From Shewanella putrefaciens (GTDB taxonomy: Bacteria > Pseudomonadota > Gammaproteobacteria > Enterobacterales > Shewanellaceae), in assembly GCF_016406325.1 (NCBI RefSeq), contig NZ_CP066370.1, forward strand, positions 744,001-808,000: DNA of 64,000 nt. Direction: 5' to 3'. Position numbers and translations under genes: made by a program. The notes below the pieces were generated by a model. It was not told the DNA's origin. It saw only the letters and a list, made by a program, of their open reading frames with translations, and did not search any database. Numbering within the stretch: the first letter of the stretch is position 1; every line of letters begins with the position of its first letter. Positions 26,127-36,580 of the stretch are shown here, one piece after another.

Positions 26127-28211
26127 TTACCAAATTTTTACGCGTTTTTCTGGGGCGATATACATGGCATCACCGGGTTTTACATCATATGTGCTGTAGA
26201 ACTCTGGCATGTTAGATAGTGCACCCAGTGCGCGGAATTCTGCTGGAGAGTGTGGATCGGTCGCTACGCGGTTACGCATGGCTTCTTCTTTGGCTTTTGC
26301 GCGCCAAATTTGCGTGAAGCCGATAAAGAAGCGTTGATCGCCCGTTAGACCATCAATAACGGGAGCTTCTTTACCATTAAGCGATTTTTTGTAAGCGCGA
26401 TAAGCGATAGTCACACCGGATAAGTCACCAATGTTCTCGCCTAAAGTTAAGCTGCCGTTGACGTGTAGATCGTCAAACACTGCGTAACCATCGTACTGTG
26501 CGATCAGTGCTTGGCCGCGAGCAGAGAATTCTTTCAAATCTTGCTCTGTCCACCAATCACGCATATTGCCCTCGCCATCGAACTTAGCACCTTGGTCGTC
26601 AAAACCATGGCCCATTTCGTGGCCGATAACCGCGCCAATACCACCGTAATTGACGGCATCATCCGCTTCCATGTTAAAGAATGGCGGTTGCAGAATAGCC
26701 GCAGGGAACACGATTTCGTTCATGGTTGGGTTGTAGTAGGCATTAACGGTTTGTGGGGTCATATGCCATTCGTCTCTATCAATTGGCGCGCCCAGTTTCG
26801 CTAATGACTTGGCATGTTCAACTTCACTGGCACGCATAGCGTTACCGACTAAGTCATCCGCTTTGATGGTCAGTTTGCTGTAATCTTCCCATTTGTTGGG
26901 GTAACCAATTTTAGGGTTGAATTTAGCTAACTTATCTGCCGCAGCCACTTTAGTGCTTTCGCTCATCCAAGTGAGTTCTTTGATGCTGTCGCCATATGCA
27001 CCACGTAGGTTTTCAACCAGTGCTTGCATACGTTCTTTGGCTTCTGGGGCAAAATGGCGTTTTACATACACTTTGCCGACGACTTCACCCAAAATATTGT
27101 TAACCGTTGCTACACCGCGTTTCCAGCGAGGTTCTTGTTCTTCTTGACCGTTCAAGGTTTTAGAGAAGAAGGCAAAGTTTTCGTTATCGAGTTCTTCACT
27201 TAAATTGCTAGCAGCGTGTGTTAGCACTTGCCACTGCATATAGGTTTTCCAAGTGGCGAGATCCGTTGTCTTGAGGATGTCGTTTAGACCTTGGATATAG
27301 CTAGGTTGATTAACGATAATATCGGTTTGCTTATCGGCACCTAAAGCGGCTAAGTAACCAGCCCAATCAATATCTGGCGCTAATGTTGGTAGATCTTTCA
27401 CTTGATATAGGTTGTAGGTTTTAGTGCTATCGCGGGTTTCGACCACATCCCAATGTTTAGCAGCAATGGCCGTTTCTAGGGCGAGGATAGCTTCTGCACT
27501 AGCCTTAGGATTCGCAAGACCAGCTAGGGTAAACATTTTTTCGATATGAGCTAAATACGCCTTACGGATATTCACGAAACGCTCTGACTCGTTAAAGTAG
27601 TAGTCTTTTTCTGGCAGGCTTAAACCGTATTGCCATAGGTGAGTAGCATAGCGGCTAGAGTTTTTAGCATCGATATCGATATAAAATGCCATAGGGGTAC
27701 CCGCACCAGCGATTTGGCTGTGGGCGAAGTATTTCACTAATTCATTCTTATCTTTTAAAGCATTAATGGCATCCAATTCACCCTGAATTGGTGTCACGCC
27801 CAGTTTGTTGAGTGTGGCTGTATCCATAAATGAGCGATACAAATCGGCCACTTTTTGCTCGTCTGTACCAGCGGCTAAATTAGGTGTTGCAGCCACTTCT
27901 TCGATGATGGCTTTTACATCGTCACGGGATTTTTCACGTAGATCGTAAAAGGCACCAATACTAGTGCGATCCCCTGGGATCTCTGTGTTTTTTAACCAAG
28001 TGCCATTTACATACTTATAGAAATCGTCCTGTGGACGAACCGCTTTATCAAAATGAGCAAATTCAATACCTGAGCCTAAGGCTTTAGTGACGGCGGCGGC
28101 AGTGGCTGTTTGGGTGGGTTCAGGTGTCTTAACTTCAGCCGTTTTATCATTACAGGCAGTCAGACCTGCAATTAATGAGGCACAAAGTCCCCCAATGAGT
28201 ACTTTTCTCAT
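26127..28211 (-). CDS. pepO: M13-family zinc metallopeptidase PepO (lipoprotein)
   Basis: A 694-residue neprilysin-like endopeptidase. The signal peptide ends in the lipobox LTAC (Cys near residue 20), so it is probably anchored in a membrane facing the periplasm. Zinc motifs are GHEMGHGFDDQGAKFD (HEXXH) and ENIGDLSG (third ligand Glu and Asp). The C-terminal CxxW motif of mammalian members is replaced by KRVKIW. It probably degrades periplasmic peptides. The gene is followed by a good terminator. Confidence 0.95.
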   Translation of the reverse strand: MRKVLIGGLCASLIAGLTACNDKTAEVKTPEPTQTATAAAVTKALGSGIEFAHFDKAVRPQDDFYKYVNGTWLKNTEIPGDRTSIGAFYDLREKSRDDVKAIIEEVAATPNLAAGTDEQKVADLYRSFMDTATLNKLGVTPIQGELDAINALKDKNELVKYFAHSQIAGAGTPMAFYIDIDAKNSSRYATHLWQYGLSLPEKDYYFNESERFVNIRKAYLAHIEKMFTLAGLANPKASAEAILALETAIAAKHWDVVETRDSTKTYNLYQVKDLPTLAPDIDWAGYLAALGADKQTDIIVNQPSYIQGLNDILKTTDLATWKTYMQWQVLTHAASNLSEELDNENFAFFSKTLNGQEEQEPRWKRGVATVNNILGEVVGKVYVKRHFAPEAKERMQALVENLRGAYGDSIKELTWMSESTKVAAADKLAKFNPKIGYPNKWEDYSKLTIKADDLVGNAMRASEVEHAKSLAKLGAPIDRDEWHMTPQTVNAYYNPTMNEIVFPAAILQPPFFNMEADDAVNYGGIGAVIGHEMGHGFDDQGAKFDGEGNMRDWWTEQDLKEFSARGQALIAQYDGYAVFDDLHVNGSLTLGENIGDLSGVTIAYRAYKKSLNGKEAPVIDGLTGDQRFFIGFTQIWRAKAKEEAMRNRVATDPHSPAEFRALGALSNMPEFYSTYDVKPGDAMYIAPEKRVKIW

Positions 28212-28603
28212 GTCATTTCCTTCGAGTTTATTATTGTGCCCATATCTGGGGCTGTTATTGGTCTAAATGGGATCGCTTCAGGCGCAACGAGATGTATGTT
28301 AATGCTTTACTAGGAAGCGAAACAAGGTGGTTACACGGTTTAGGTGAGATTTATTATCAGTGATATGTAACTAAAAATTACTACCGAGTGTCACATAGCC
28401 TAAAAGTGCAAACTTACCGTATGCAAGCCTTTTGAAGTTAGTGAACACTTAGTTCTGTTTATAGGTAAAGGCAAATAAACTTAACATATTGAAACTTAGG
28501 AGTAGAGATAGGTTGGGTATCGAACATTAAATCAGTTGAATTGCCCTTTAAGGTCATCGGCCTCATAATACGGCAGTTTTCTTTATTGAAGTTGAGTATT
28601 AAC

Positions 28604-29293
28604 GTGCGTTTAGACAAATTTATTTGTGAAAGTACCTCTCTCACCCGTTCATTGGCCAAAAAAGCGTTGCACCGCGGTGATATCACCTGTGATGGCGTGG
28701 TTATTAAAGACGCTGGTTTTAAAGTCACTGAGGGAATGCAGATTTGCCTTGAGGGAGAACCCATTGTTTTAGTGGGTGAGCGTTATGTGATGCTCAATAA
28801 ACCCGTTGATACGATTTGTTCAACCATCGATGAGGCTTATCCATCAGTGTTAAGTCTGCTCGATATCCCGAAGCCTGAAACCTTGCATATTGCCGGTCGT
28901 TTAGATGCCGATACGACGGGACTTGTGTTGATCACCAGCGATGGTCAGTGGTCACACAAAATCACATCGCCTAAAAAAGAATGCGGTAAGCGTTACTTAG
29001 TGCAACTAGCCGACCCTGTGGATGACGGCCTAATTGAGGTCTTTGCGAAAGGGGTTGCACTGCGTAATGAAGATGGTCTGACAAAACCTGCGGTCTTAGA
29101 GATTATTGATCCGCAACAGGTTCGTTTAACCATTACCGAGGGGAAATATCACCAAGTGAAGCGTATGTTTGCCGCTGTTGGTAACCTTGTGGTGGGATTG
29201 CACCGTGAACGTATTGGGCAAATTGAGTTAGATCCAGATTTAGCCCTAGGTGAGTGGCGTTACTTAACCGCTGAAGAGATCGCTTCAATCTGA
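28604..29293 (+). CDS. rsuA: 16S rRNA pseudouridine516 synthase RsuA
   Basis: A 229-residue enzyme. An S4 RNA-binding domain (VRLDKFICESTSLTRSLAKK, about 1-60) is followed by the pseudouridine synthase domain with the catalytic Asp in GRLDADTTGLVL and the motif YHQVKRMFAAVGN. It modifies U516 of 16S rRNA (by analogy). The start is a GTG at 28604, matching family length; an upstream in-frame ATG at 28541 adds 21 unrelated residues. A terminator follows. Confidence 0.93.
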   Translation: MRLDKFICESTSLTRSLAKKALHRGDITCDGVVIKDAGFKVTEGMQICLEGEPIVLVGERYVMLNKPVDTICSTIDEAYPSVLSLLDIPKPETLHIAGRLDADTTGLVLITSDGQWSHKITSPKKECGKRYLVQLADPVDDGLIEVFAKGVALRNEDGLTKPAVLEIIDPQQVRLTITEGKYHQVKRMFAAVGNLVVGLHRERIGQIELDPDLALGEWRYLTAEEIASI

Positions 29294-29323
29294 AATACTC
29301 CATAAACTGAAGTACTCCATAAC

Positions 29324-29349
29324 AATGCCGCCCAGCTGTGGGCGGCATT
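29324..29349 (+). terminator. Terminator between rsuA and DUF4097 gene
   Basis: AATGCCGCCC and GGGCGGCATT form a 10-bp perfect stem. It ends in TGTTGTT, with no long T-run. Confidence 0.75.
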
Positions 29350-29367
29350 GTTGTTCACGGGAGGGGA

Positions 29368-30324
29368 TTAACGTGTTTTGAGGATAAGATTACCGCTAAT
29401 AGAGTTCATTTTTACCTCCGCAGTACCTGCACCTGTTTGGAAACTGAGTGACTCATTTGATATGTATTTTTGTTTTTGAGGCATATCTTGGCTTAAGCCA
29501 TTTTTGATTTTTCCACTTGGGCCACCGTTTAAGTCAAAGTTGGCATCAGGTTGTTCTGGGAAGGTAAGCGTAATATCGCCGCTGACGCTGTCAACATTGG
29601 CTTTATCGAAGGTTTTTGCCAATGATATTTGAGTATCGCCGCTTACCGTTCTGACACTAATCTCTTTTGCTTTACTAAAATCGGCAGTAATTTCACCAGA
29701 TACTTGTTCTACTTTAACTTTCTCGGCCAGTGTTTGACTGTTTAGATCACCACTCACGAGTCGATACTTGATTTCACCTTGACTTTCAGTGTCTTGAATT
29801 TTTCCTGAAACTGTCTCTAACATGACTTTACCTTCCAGCCCCTTCGTGGTGATGTCACCTGATACTGTGTGTAACGAAGGACTGCCACCAAGACCATCGG
29901 CGGTAATATTGCCACTGACACTATTTAAATCCAATTCACCTTTGACTTGGGCTATTTGCATATTTGCGGAGATAGTATCAGCGTTAAGTTTGACGGTTTT
30001 AGGCACTTTTATCGTGAGTTTTGAGCCTTTATCATCACTGCCGTTGTAGTGGCGAGGCATTTTATCTTCAATCGTTAAGTTATTGCCTTTTTGTTCAAAA
30101 ACAAAACCTTCACTCAGTTCGTCGAGCGTACCTGTTACGCTGACTTCATCTTTATCCCAAGTCTGGATTTGTAGATCACCACGTTGGACTTTAATTTGCA
30201 GTTGGGTACCGCTAGTTATGCTCAATTGTTTGTCCACACTTTGGGCCGCAAATACAGTGCCCATTAAACCGAGATAGAGTGCTGAAGCTAATAGGCTCGC
30301 TTTTGTCAGATTAATGTTGCTCAT
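29368..30324 (-). CDS. DUF4097 family beta-helix protein
   Basis: A 318-residue exported protein (signal KASLLASALYLGLMGTVFAA). The body is a series of VSGDI/VSGKI-type turns at about 20-residue spacing, as in DUF4097 beta-helical proteins. It overlaps the start of the putative anti-sigma gene by 4 bp and forms the last gene of an ECF sigma operon. A role as envelope or stress target protein is inference. Confidence 0.85.
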   Translation of the reverse strand: MSNINLTKASLLASALYLGLMGTVFAAQSVDKQLSITSGTQLQIKVQRGDLQIQTWDKDEVSVTGTLDELSEGFVFEQKGNNLTIEDKMPRHYNGSDDKGSKLTIKVPKTVKLNADTISANMQIAQVKGELDLNSVSGNITADGLGGSPSLHTVSGDITTKGLEGKVMLETVSGKIQDTESQGEIKYRLVSGDLNSQTLAEKVKVEQVSGEITADFSKAKEISVRTVSGDTQISLAKTFDKANVDSVSGDITLTFPEQPDANFDLNGGPSGKIKNGLSQDMPQKQKYISNESLSFQTGAGTAEVKMNSISGNLILKTR

Positions 30325-30896
30325 AGGGTGTTTCCTTGTGTTGAGTTTTGAATAGGGAGTTTTTGGCCTTGTTGCAATAGATCGAGTTCACGTTGTTGCA
30401 CCCAAAGCCAGAGTTGCCATAACTGTTTATCGGTTGGATTTGCTTGTAATGCCTGGTAAATCTGTAGACCTGCTTGTCTTAGTTCTGCGAGCCCTTTTTC
30501 TAACGGTGCACTAAAGTGACTCGTTTGCCAGAGGGGGGCATTTACTGAGTGTTCAAGAGCATCGACTTGCCCTTGGTGTGTGGCAGCAATTTGTGTCAGT
30601 AGGGTTTGTAATGCTTTATCACTTTCTGCACTTGTGCTCTGTGCGGTGAGTGGTGCATTTGGTGCCTCTCTTTGGTATTGGAAGCCCCAAAATACGGCTA
30701 ATAACATTGCCGCCGCCATTGCCCATTGCGGCAATAGGTGCCGTGTTGGCGTAGGGGTATTCACATTAAGGTGCAATGGTTTATCCATACGTTTTTCAAT
30801 TGTTTGCCAAAGATCCTGTTTGGGTACTAACGCCTTAGGGGCATTAGCAATCAATTGTTCGAGCTGTTCTTCACGGGAACGCGGTGGTAACGACAT
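30321..30896 (-). CDS. Putative anti-sigma factor (single membrane helix)
   Basis: A 191-residue protein with an N-terminal cytoplasmic part (about 1-50), one membrane helix (WAMAAAMLLAVFWGF, about 53-67) and a periplasmic helical part. Position directly after an ECF sigma gene, with 1-bp overlap, is the main reason for the call. The zinc HxxxCxxC motif of many anti-sigmas is absent. It probably binds the sigma factor and releases it on an envelope signal. Confidence 0.7.
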   Translation of the reverse strand: MSLPPRSREEQLEQLIANAPKALVPKQDLWQTIEKRMDKPLHLNVNTPTPTRHLLPQWAMAAAMLLAVFWGFQYQREAPNAPLTAQSTSAESDKALQTLLTQIAATHQGQVDALEHSVNAPLWQTSHFSAPLEKGLAELRQAGLQIYQALQANPTDKQLWQLWLWVQQRELDLLQQGQKLPIQNSTQGNTL

Positions 30897-31429
30897 TACA
30901 GCATCTCCTGTAGTAATTGCTTCGCTCTGTGATATTGCGTTTTACTGGTACCAACGGCAATCCCAAGCAGCTTGGCGATTTCCTCATGTTGGTATCCTTC
31001 TATGGCGCAAAGTACGAACACCATGCGAGCCCGTTCAGGTAGTTTGAGGATAAGTTTATCCAAACCTTGATACCCTTCATCTGTGCTATGGGGTTCGATA
31101 TCACTTTCAATGGGAATAAAACGCGCCCAAAAGGATTTCTGTTTACGAATACTGCTTAAAGCTTGATTCACACAAATGCTATGTAACCAAGTTGAAAATT
31201 GGCTATCCCCCCGAAATTGCGGCAATTTTTGCCACACGAGGATAAAACACTCTTGGGTAATTTCTTCAGCCTGAGCGACATGCCCACACAGGCGTAAAGC
31301 CAGAGCATAAATACGCTGATGATGGTTTACGTACAGTTGCTTAAATGCAGCACGATTTCCTTGGCTCGCGAGGGCGACAAGATCAAAGTCAGACATTGTG
31401 CTGTTGAGTGGGAGTATCCCTGCCGTCAC
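30896..31429 (-). CDS. ECF RNA polymerase sigma factor
   Basis: A 177-residue sigma-70 family protein. Region 2 reads LRLCGHVAQAEEITQECFIL, then FRGDSQFSTWLHSICVNQAL; region 4 reads LPERARMVFVLCAIEGYQHE, then EIAKLLGIAVGTSKTQYHRAK. It is of the ECF (RpoE-like) type. The GTG at 31429 has AGGAAA 8 bp upstream; an ATG at 31396 (MSDFDL) is a possible alternative, with a poorer ribosome site. It heads the sigma/anti-sigma/DUF4097 operon. Confidence 0.93.
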   Translation of the reverse strand: MTAGILPLNSTMSDFDLVALASQGNRAAFKQLYVNHHQRIYALALRLCGHVAQAEEITQECFILVWQKLPQFRGDSQFSTWLHSICVNQALSSIRKQKSFWARFIPIESDIEPHSTDEGYQGLDKLILKLPERARMVFVLCAIEGYQHEEIAKLLGIAVGTSKTQYHRAKQLLQEML

Positions 31430-31844
31430 TGTACTTTCCTATCATGCTGATTGAATGTTGTAGATTTGACGCCCTGAGGGGGGCAAAAGGTTTGGAGTCA
31501 GTGAAAAAAATTTTATCTAAGCCGCTATCAGCGAGTCTTACTAATAGGGAATTTGGCTATTTTGTCATAAAAGTGTCATATAACATGATGACATCCAAGT
31601 AATATTTTTAATTTTTCGCCGTTATTCAAGCTGTCTGCCAATTAAACTCGAACTATACTTTCTTAGGCGCAATCTATGTCACCACTTTCAAAAGAATACT
31701 GGTTTGTTATTGCAAGCGGTAATGCTGATTAAGAGTGTGAATACCGACATCAGAATAGGCACCACAAGTGATGATTGTATATGGTTTAGCTTTTATAGGC
31801 TGAGCTTTTATACCTTGAAGAAAATAATGATATCGGGGACTTTT

Positions 31845-33707
31845 ATGTTAATCCGCTCAAAGTTGTTACTCAGTGCGGCAGTATCCATTTCGGCATTAAT
31901 TGCGATGTTTGGCTTGCAACTTCATTCTAATTCTGTCGAATCGGAGCTTTCCCATTTGGCGCAAAATATACTCGAATTAGAACGAGACACGCTTATACTT
32001 CGTCGGAATGAAAAGGATTTCTTTGTTCGTAAGGATTTAAAGTATGTTGAAAACCATAAACAGGTTTATGGTCAGATAAGTCAATCTATCCCCGCATTGG
32101 AACAAATCTTCAAAAAATATGATGTCCCGACGCAATCTTTAGATAATTTTTATCGTCACTTAAATCAATATCAGTCAACATTTAGCGAGGTGGTAAAACT
32201 ACAGCAAGAAATAGGCTTAACCCCTCAAACGGGACTTTACGGTACGCTAAGGACTGCTGTCCATAACGTAGAATCATTGCTGAAGGAATATGAGCAGGCA
32301 TCTCTCGCGGTTGCAATGCTGCAATTAAGACGTAATGAAAAAGATTTTATGTTACGCCGCGAACTCCGCTATGTGGAAACCTTTGATACCAATATTGTTT
32401 CATTTAACAATAGCTTGCTTTCTTCAGGCTTAGATAGCGATATCCAAGATAAAATTTCCGTTCTTATTGAACAATATCAAAAAGATTTCAAAGTGTTAGT
32501 TAATAAAGAACAACAGCTTGGCTTAACAGAACAAGATGGGACCATGGCGCAGATGATTGAGGCAAATAAGTTAACCGAAGCAAGCGCCGAGGAGTTGCAT
32601 CGTCTGGCACTTAAAGCGATTGAGGTAGCCAAGAGCAGCAGCGTTAATCTTGGTATGATGGTGTTTTTATTAATAACAGCATTACTGTCTATTATCACCT
32701 ATCTGATTATCCGCAGTATTATCACCCCTGTTGAGCGCATTACTCAGGTCATTTCTCGCATCGAGCAGAGCAAGGACTTGACCTTAAGATGTGACGCTTC
32801 GACCCAAGATGAACTAGGTAAGATAGCTGAACATTTTAATAGTATGGTGGGGAGCTTTCAGCAGTTGATCGAGCAAGTTATTGAGTCTGTTGCGACCATC
32901 AATACATCCTGTAAGCACGTATCTGAAAATGCCATGCTCGCCTCTGAAGGTGTAGCACAGCAGCTCAATGAAACCGATATGGTAGCAACAGCGATAACTG
33001 AAATGGGGGCAACCATAGATGAAATTGCCAAAACCACTGAGCTTGCCGCACTTAAGGCGGGTAAAACCCATGATAATGCGCAGAGTGGTCAACTGGAAGT
33101 TGAGCAAACCATACATAAGATCCAGTCTCTGGCCGAGCAGCTCAATAGCTCTGCATCGGTTGTGGATGAATTAGAGCGTGACAGTGAAACGATTGGCAGT
33201 GTGCTTGATGTGATCCGTGGCATTGCCGAGCAAACCAATCTCCTCGCGCTAAATGCTGCGATTGAGGCTGCACGTGCCGGTGAGCAAGGTCGAGGTTTTG
33301 CTGTGGTTGCTGATGAAGTGCGTAGTCTTGCGATGCGAACTCAATCCTCGACTCAGGAAATCGCCAATATTATCCAAACCTTGCAGAGCCGAACCCGTTC
33401 CATTGTGCAGCTTATGGATGCCAGTCAAAAGCAAGGCTCAGAAAGTGCAGAGCAGGCCGCCGCCGCCGGTGCACTGCTGAAACTTATCAATAATGATGTG
33501 CGTAATATTATGGATATGAGCACGCAAATTGCGGCAGCTATCGAAGAGCAGAGTATGGTTGCCGCTGAAGTGAACAAAAACGTCGTCGTGATCCGTGATA
33601 TTGCTGAAGAATCATCAAAAGCGGCTGATGCTAACGCTTCGGCATCCGATGAACTTAAGGCCCAGGCCGAGTATCTCTATCGCGCAGTAAGCAATTTTAA
33701 AATCTAA
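31845..33707 (+). CDS. Methyl-accepting chemotaxis protein with HBM sensor domain
   Basis: A 620-residue chemoreceptor. Two membrane helices (about 7-25 and 260-285) frame a periplasmic helical bimodular domain recognisable by two matching segments, [18 protein letters not shown] and [22 protein letters not shown] and the MCP hairpin with [20 protein letters not shown] follow. HBM receptors sense organic acids in Pseudomonas (family knowledge). The start at 31845 was chosen for its GGGGA; the ORF runs open to 31704 but without a signal-anchor there. Monocistronic, with a terminator. Confidence 0.94.
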   Translation: MLIRSKLLLSAAVSISALIAMFGLQLHSNSVESELSHLAQNILELERDTLILRRNEKDFFVRKDLKYVENHKQVYGQISQSIPALEQIFKKYDVPTQSLDNFYRHLNQYQSTFSEVVKLQQEIGLTPQTGLYGTLRTAVHNVESLLKEYEQASLAVAMLQLRRNEKDFMLRRELRYVETFDTNIVSFNNSLLSSGLDSDIQDKISVLIEQYQKDFKVLVNKEQQLGLTEQDGTMAQMIEANKLTEASAEELHRLALKAIEVAKSSSVNLGMMVFLLITALLSIITYLIIRSIITPVERITQVISRIEQSKDLTLRCDASTQDELGKIAEHFNSMVGSFQQLIEQVIESVATINTSCKHVSENAMLASEGVAQQLNETDMVATAITEMGATIDEIAKTTELAALKAGKTHDNAQSGQLEVEQTIHKIQSLAEQLNSSASVVDELERDSETIGSVLDVIRGIAEQTNLLALNAAIEAARAGEQGRGFAVVADEVRSLAMRTQSSTQEIANIIQTLQSRTRSIVQLMDASQKQGSESAEQAAAAGALLKLINNDVRNIMDMSTQIAAAIEEQSMVAAEVNKNVVVIRDIAEESSKAADANASASDELKAQAEYLYRAVSNFKI

Positions 33708-33724
33708 ACCTTTGGGGAAAACAA

Positions 33725-33752
33725 AAACGCACTCAAATGAGTGCGTTTCTTT
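33725..33752. terminator. Terminator between MCP and prs
   Basis: AAACGCACTC and GAGTGCGTTT form a 10-bp perfect stem with T-runs on both strands, serving the convergent chemoreceptor and prs genes. Confidence 0.88.
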
Positions 33753-33769
33753 TACTGCAAGTCGCCAGA

Positions 33770-34717
33770 TTAATGGCTAAACATCGCAGAGATAGACTCT
33801 TCGTTACTTACGCGACGAATAGCCTCTGCCAGTACCGCAGACATTGTCAACTGAGTGACTTTAGCCACTTTTAACATTTCTGGACTTAAAGGAACTGTAT
33901 CGGTAACGATAACTTCATCGATCACTGAGTTGGTAATATTTTCAGCCGCTTTGCCTGAGAACACAGGGTGGGTTGCGTAAGCAAATACGCGGTTTGCACC
34001 ATGTTCTTTTAAGGCTTCTGCCGCTTTACACAGAGTGCCGCCTGTGTCGATCATATCGTCAACGATAATGCAGTCGCGGCCTTGAACATCACCGATGATG
34101 TGCATAACCTGAGCGACGTTCGCTTGTGGGCGACGTTTATCGATAATCGCCAGATCGGAATCATCGAGCAGTTTGGCAACCGCACGAGCGCGAACAACGC
34201 CGCCAATATCGGGTGAAACCACCACTGGATTATCGAGTTTCTTCGCTAACATATCTTCTAGTAGCACAGGGCTACCGAATACGTTATCAACAGGGACATC
34301 GAAGAAACCTTGGATTTGCTCAGCGTGCAGGTCACATGTCAAAACACGGTCAACACCGACGCTTGACAGGAAATCGGCAACCACTTTTGCAGTAATAGGT
34401 ACACGTGCGCTACGAACGCGACGGTCTTGACGTGCATAACCAAAGTAAGGAATCACGGCGGTAATGCGACCGGCAGATGCACGACGCAGAGCATCAACCA
34501 TAACGATGAGTTCCATCAGATTATCGTTGGTCGGCGCACAAGTGGATTGGATGATGAACACATCGGCTCCACGTACATTTTCGTTAATTTGGACACTGAT
34601 TTCACCATCGCTGAAACGACCAACCACTGCGTCTCCGAGTTTGCAAAATAGACGATCGGCTATCTTTTTAGCGAGACTGGGGGTGGCGTTCCCAGCAAAG
34701 AGCTTGATGTCGGGCAC
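33770..34717 (-). CDS. prs: Ribose-phosphate pyrophosphokinase Prs
   Basis: A 315-residue enzyme making PRPP from ribose-5-phosphate and ATP. Visible are the ATP-binding region [10 protein letters not shown], the catalytic flexible-loop neighbourhood [11 protein letters not shown] and the PRPP loop [15 protein letters not shown]. It follows ispE on the same strand after 110 bp, in the gammaproteobacterial order lolB-ispE-prs. Confidence 0.98.
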   Translation of the reverse strand: MPDIKLFAGNATPSLAKKIADRLFCKLGDAVVGRFSDGEISVQINENVRGADVFIIQSTCAPTNDNLMELIVMVDALRRASAGRITAVIPYFGYARQDRRVRSARVPITAKVVADFLSSVGVDRVLTCDLHAEQIQGFFDVPVDNVFGSPVLLEDMLAKKLDNPVVVSPDIGGVVRARAVAKLLDDSDLAIIDKRRPQANVAQVMHIIGDVQGRDCIIVDDMIDTGGTLCKAAEALKEHGANRVFAYATHPVFSGKAAENITNSVIDEVIVTDTVPLSPEMLKVAKVTQLTMSAVLAEAIRRVSNEESISAMFSH

Positions 34718-34827
34718 TGTATGAACCTCAGGCGTTTGCTTTATATTTTAGTGGCTAGAGTAACGACGATGTAGGGACGGGAGGACCCGAGGCGTTATCG
34801 TATGTGGTTACCCTAGAAGAAAGTAGT

Positions 34828-35682
34828 TTACGGATGATTGAGCCGCGTGATAAGCGGCGAAATATTCATCCCTTTTGCAACAAATCCTTGCATATCAGAC
34901 GGTAATTTCGCCAAGGCTGCGAGAGCTTGTTGCTGTTGTGTAAATTCCCCAAACACGCATGCGCCTGCTCCGGTCATTCTCGACGGCGCATATTCTAGCA
35001 GCCAGCCCAAGGCCTTGGCAACTTGAGGGTATTTAGATACGACCAGTTTTTGGCAATCATTTATCCACGCCTGACTCATCAAAGTATCGATGGCAAGTTT
35101 TGGGGTGTTACGTGGTAAAAGGGGATCTTGGAACACTTCGGCGGTGGAAACGTGGGCATCTGGTGCAATAACTAAATACCAAGGCTCTGGTGGTGATACC
35201 ACTTGTAAGCGTTCACCGATACCTTCGGCAAAAGCCGCGAAACCATGAATAAAAACAGGAATATCGGCACCCAATTTAAGACCAATTTTAGCCAGTTCTG
35301 CGGTCGATAATTGGGTGTTCCATAACGTGTTTAGTGCCACTAATGTGGTGGCAGCATCCGATGATCCGCCGCCTAAACCGCCACCCATCGGCAGACGTTT
35401 ATCTAGCCAGATTTCTGCTCCACCTTTAAAGCTTGTCATTTGTTGTAATGATTTTGCGGCTCGCAGAATTAAGTTATCGCTATCTGCGACAACGCCAGCC
35501 ATATTCGAATGCAAAATCAGCTCTGAGCTGTCAGTGACCTTGAAATCAAGCATGTCGCAGTAATCGATAAACTGAAACAAGGTTTGCAACTCATGGTAAC
35601 CGTCGGTGCGGCGGCCATTGATGTGTAAAAACAAATTTAGTTTGGCTGGCGCGGGCCAATTACGGGAGATAGCTGCTGACAT
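34828..35682 (-). CDS. ispE: 4-diphosphocytidyl-2-C-methyl-D-erythritol kinase IspE
   Basis: A 284-residue GHMP kinase of the MEP isoprenoid pathway. The glycine-rich phosphate loop [17 protein letters not shown] and the end motif [13 protein letters not shown] are present. The ATG at 35682 gives the E. coli length (283) and starts just inside the end of lolB without overlap; a TTG at 35700 is less likely. Confidence 0.97.
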   Translation of the reverse strand: MSAAISRNWPAPAKLNLFLHINGRRTDGYHELQTLFQFIDYCDMLDFKVTDSSELILHSNMAGVVADSDNLILRAAKSLQQMTSFKGGAEIWLDKRLPMGGGLGGGSSDAATTLVALNTLWNTQLSTAELAKIGLKLGADIPVFIHGFAAFAEGIGERLQVVSPPEPWYLVIAPDAHVSTAEVFQDPLLPRNTPKLAIDTLMSQAWINDCQKLVVSKYPQVAKALGWLLEYAPSRMTGAGACVFGEFTQQQQALAALAKLPSDMQGFVAKGMNISPLITRLNHP

Positions 35683-35683
35683 G

Positions 35684-36328
35684 CTAAGGTTTTTCCCCAA
35701 TCATTATTGTGGCCTTGCCAAGGGCTTGCCATTGATTGATTTGTAGTTTGAGTTGTAAATCACCGCGTTCAAGTTTTAATTGATGGGGGATATGAGCACC
35801 GCTCTGTAATTGCCAACTTAAAAATTCGACGACCCAAGAGGGGGGTGTTTGATCATTAATCAGTTGTTTAGGATTCGCTTTACTATCGCGGCTTAACACG
35901 CGATCCTGCGAGCCGATTTGGCCTGTTATCCAAAGTGGCAAATCAGCTAAGGGGATCGACCAACCGCTGACGCGCTCAAGTAAATCTTGGGCGTTATTGT
36001 CTTTAAAGTCTTTGCCATCAATATGTAAATGGGCGGAGTTAGGTGTCGCTTCTAGGGTTAACACCGTTGTGCCTAGCATTGTCGTGAGCGTGAGTTCATC
36101 ACGCTCTTCGCTATGGCGCCAATAAAGATTGGCACTGAGCTTATCTTCAGGGGTTTTTATGGCTAGTTTGCCCTGTAATTCCCATGCTTTTGCTTGGTCA
36201 GGGTGGCTTACTGTGATGGGGGTTAAGTCATCAGCAGGAGGCAGCGTTTGGCAGCCACCCAAAAAGAGCAGGGTGCTCAAGGCAATACAAGAGAAAATGG
36301 ATTCTGTGAAGCGCTTCAAATTATTCAT
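35684..36328 (-). CDS. lolB: Outer-membrane lipoprotein receptor LolB
   Basis: A 214-residue lipoprotein with lipobox LGGC (Cys near 26). It accepts lipoproteins from LolA and inserts them into the outer membrane. W49/L50 in [10 protein letters not shown] and the WRH segment are typical. It heads the lolB-ispE-prs operon, divergent from hemA over a 252-bp gap. Confidence 0.95.
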   Translation of the reverse strand: MNNLKRFTESIFSCIALSTLLFLGGCQTLPPADDLTPITVSHPDQAKAWELQGKLAIKTPEDKLSANLYWRHSEERDELTLTTMLGTTVLTLEATPNSAHLHIDGKDFKDNNAQDLLERVSGWSIPLADLPLWITGQIGSQDRVLSRDSKANPKQLINDQTPPSWVVEFLSWQLQSGAHIPHQLKLERGDLQLKLQINQWQALGKATIMIGEKP

Positions 36329-36580
36329 CTATGACTGATATACCAAAGTCCTTATGATACGAGGGCTTGGGAATAATACCAATGCCAATCGTAAAATTTC
36401 CATCGGCGGTCACTTAGGATTCGCTTCTTAGCGCCAATCCATGTTTATCTAGATTGATAGAAAATTTAGGTAACAAGTTAGACCTTTATTCGGTTTTGTT
36501 AAGCGTATTCTGTTTTTAGTTGGGCCAATTCAGTAGAATGCCCTTATTAAGATAGACGCCAAGAATCTAGAAAGAGTCAG

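Noticed and set aside
31704..31844. 47-codon N-terminal extension of the HBM chemoreceptor
   Set aside because: No membrane anchor or ribosome site; GGGGA before 31845 and the signal-anchor starting there mark the real start.
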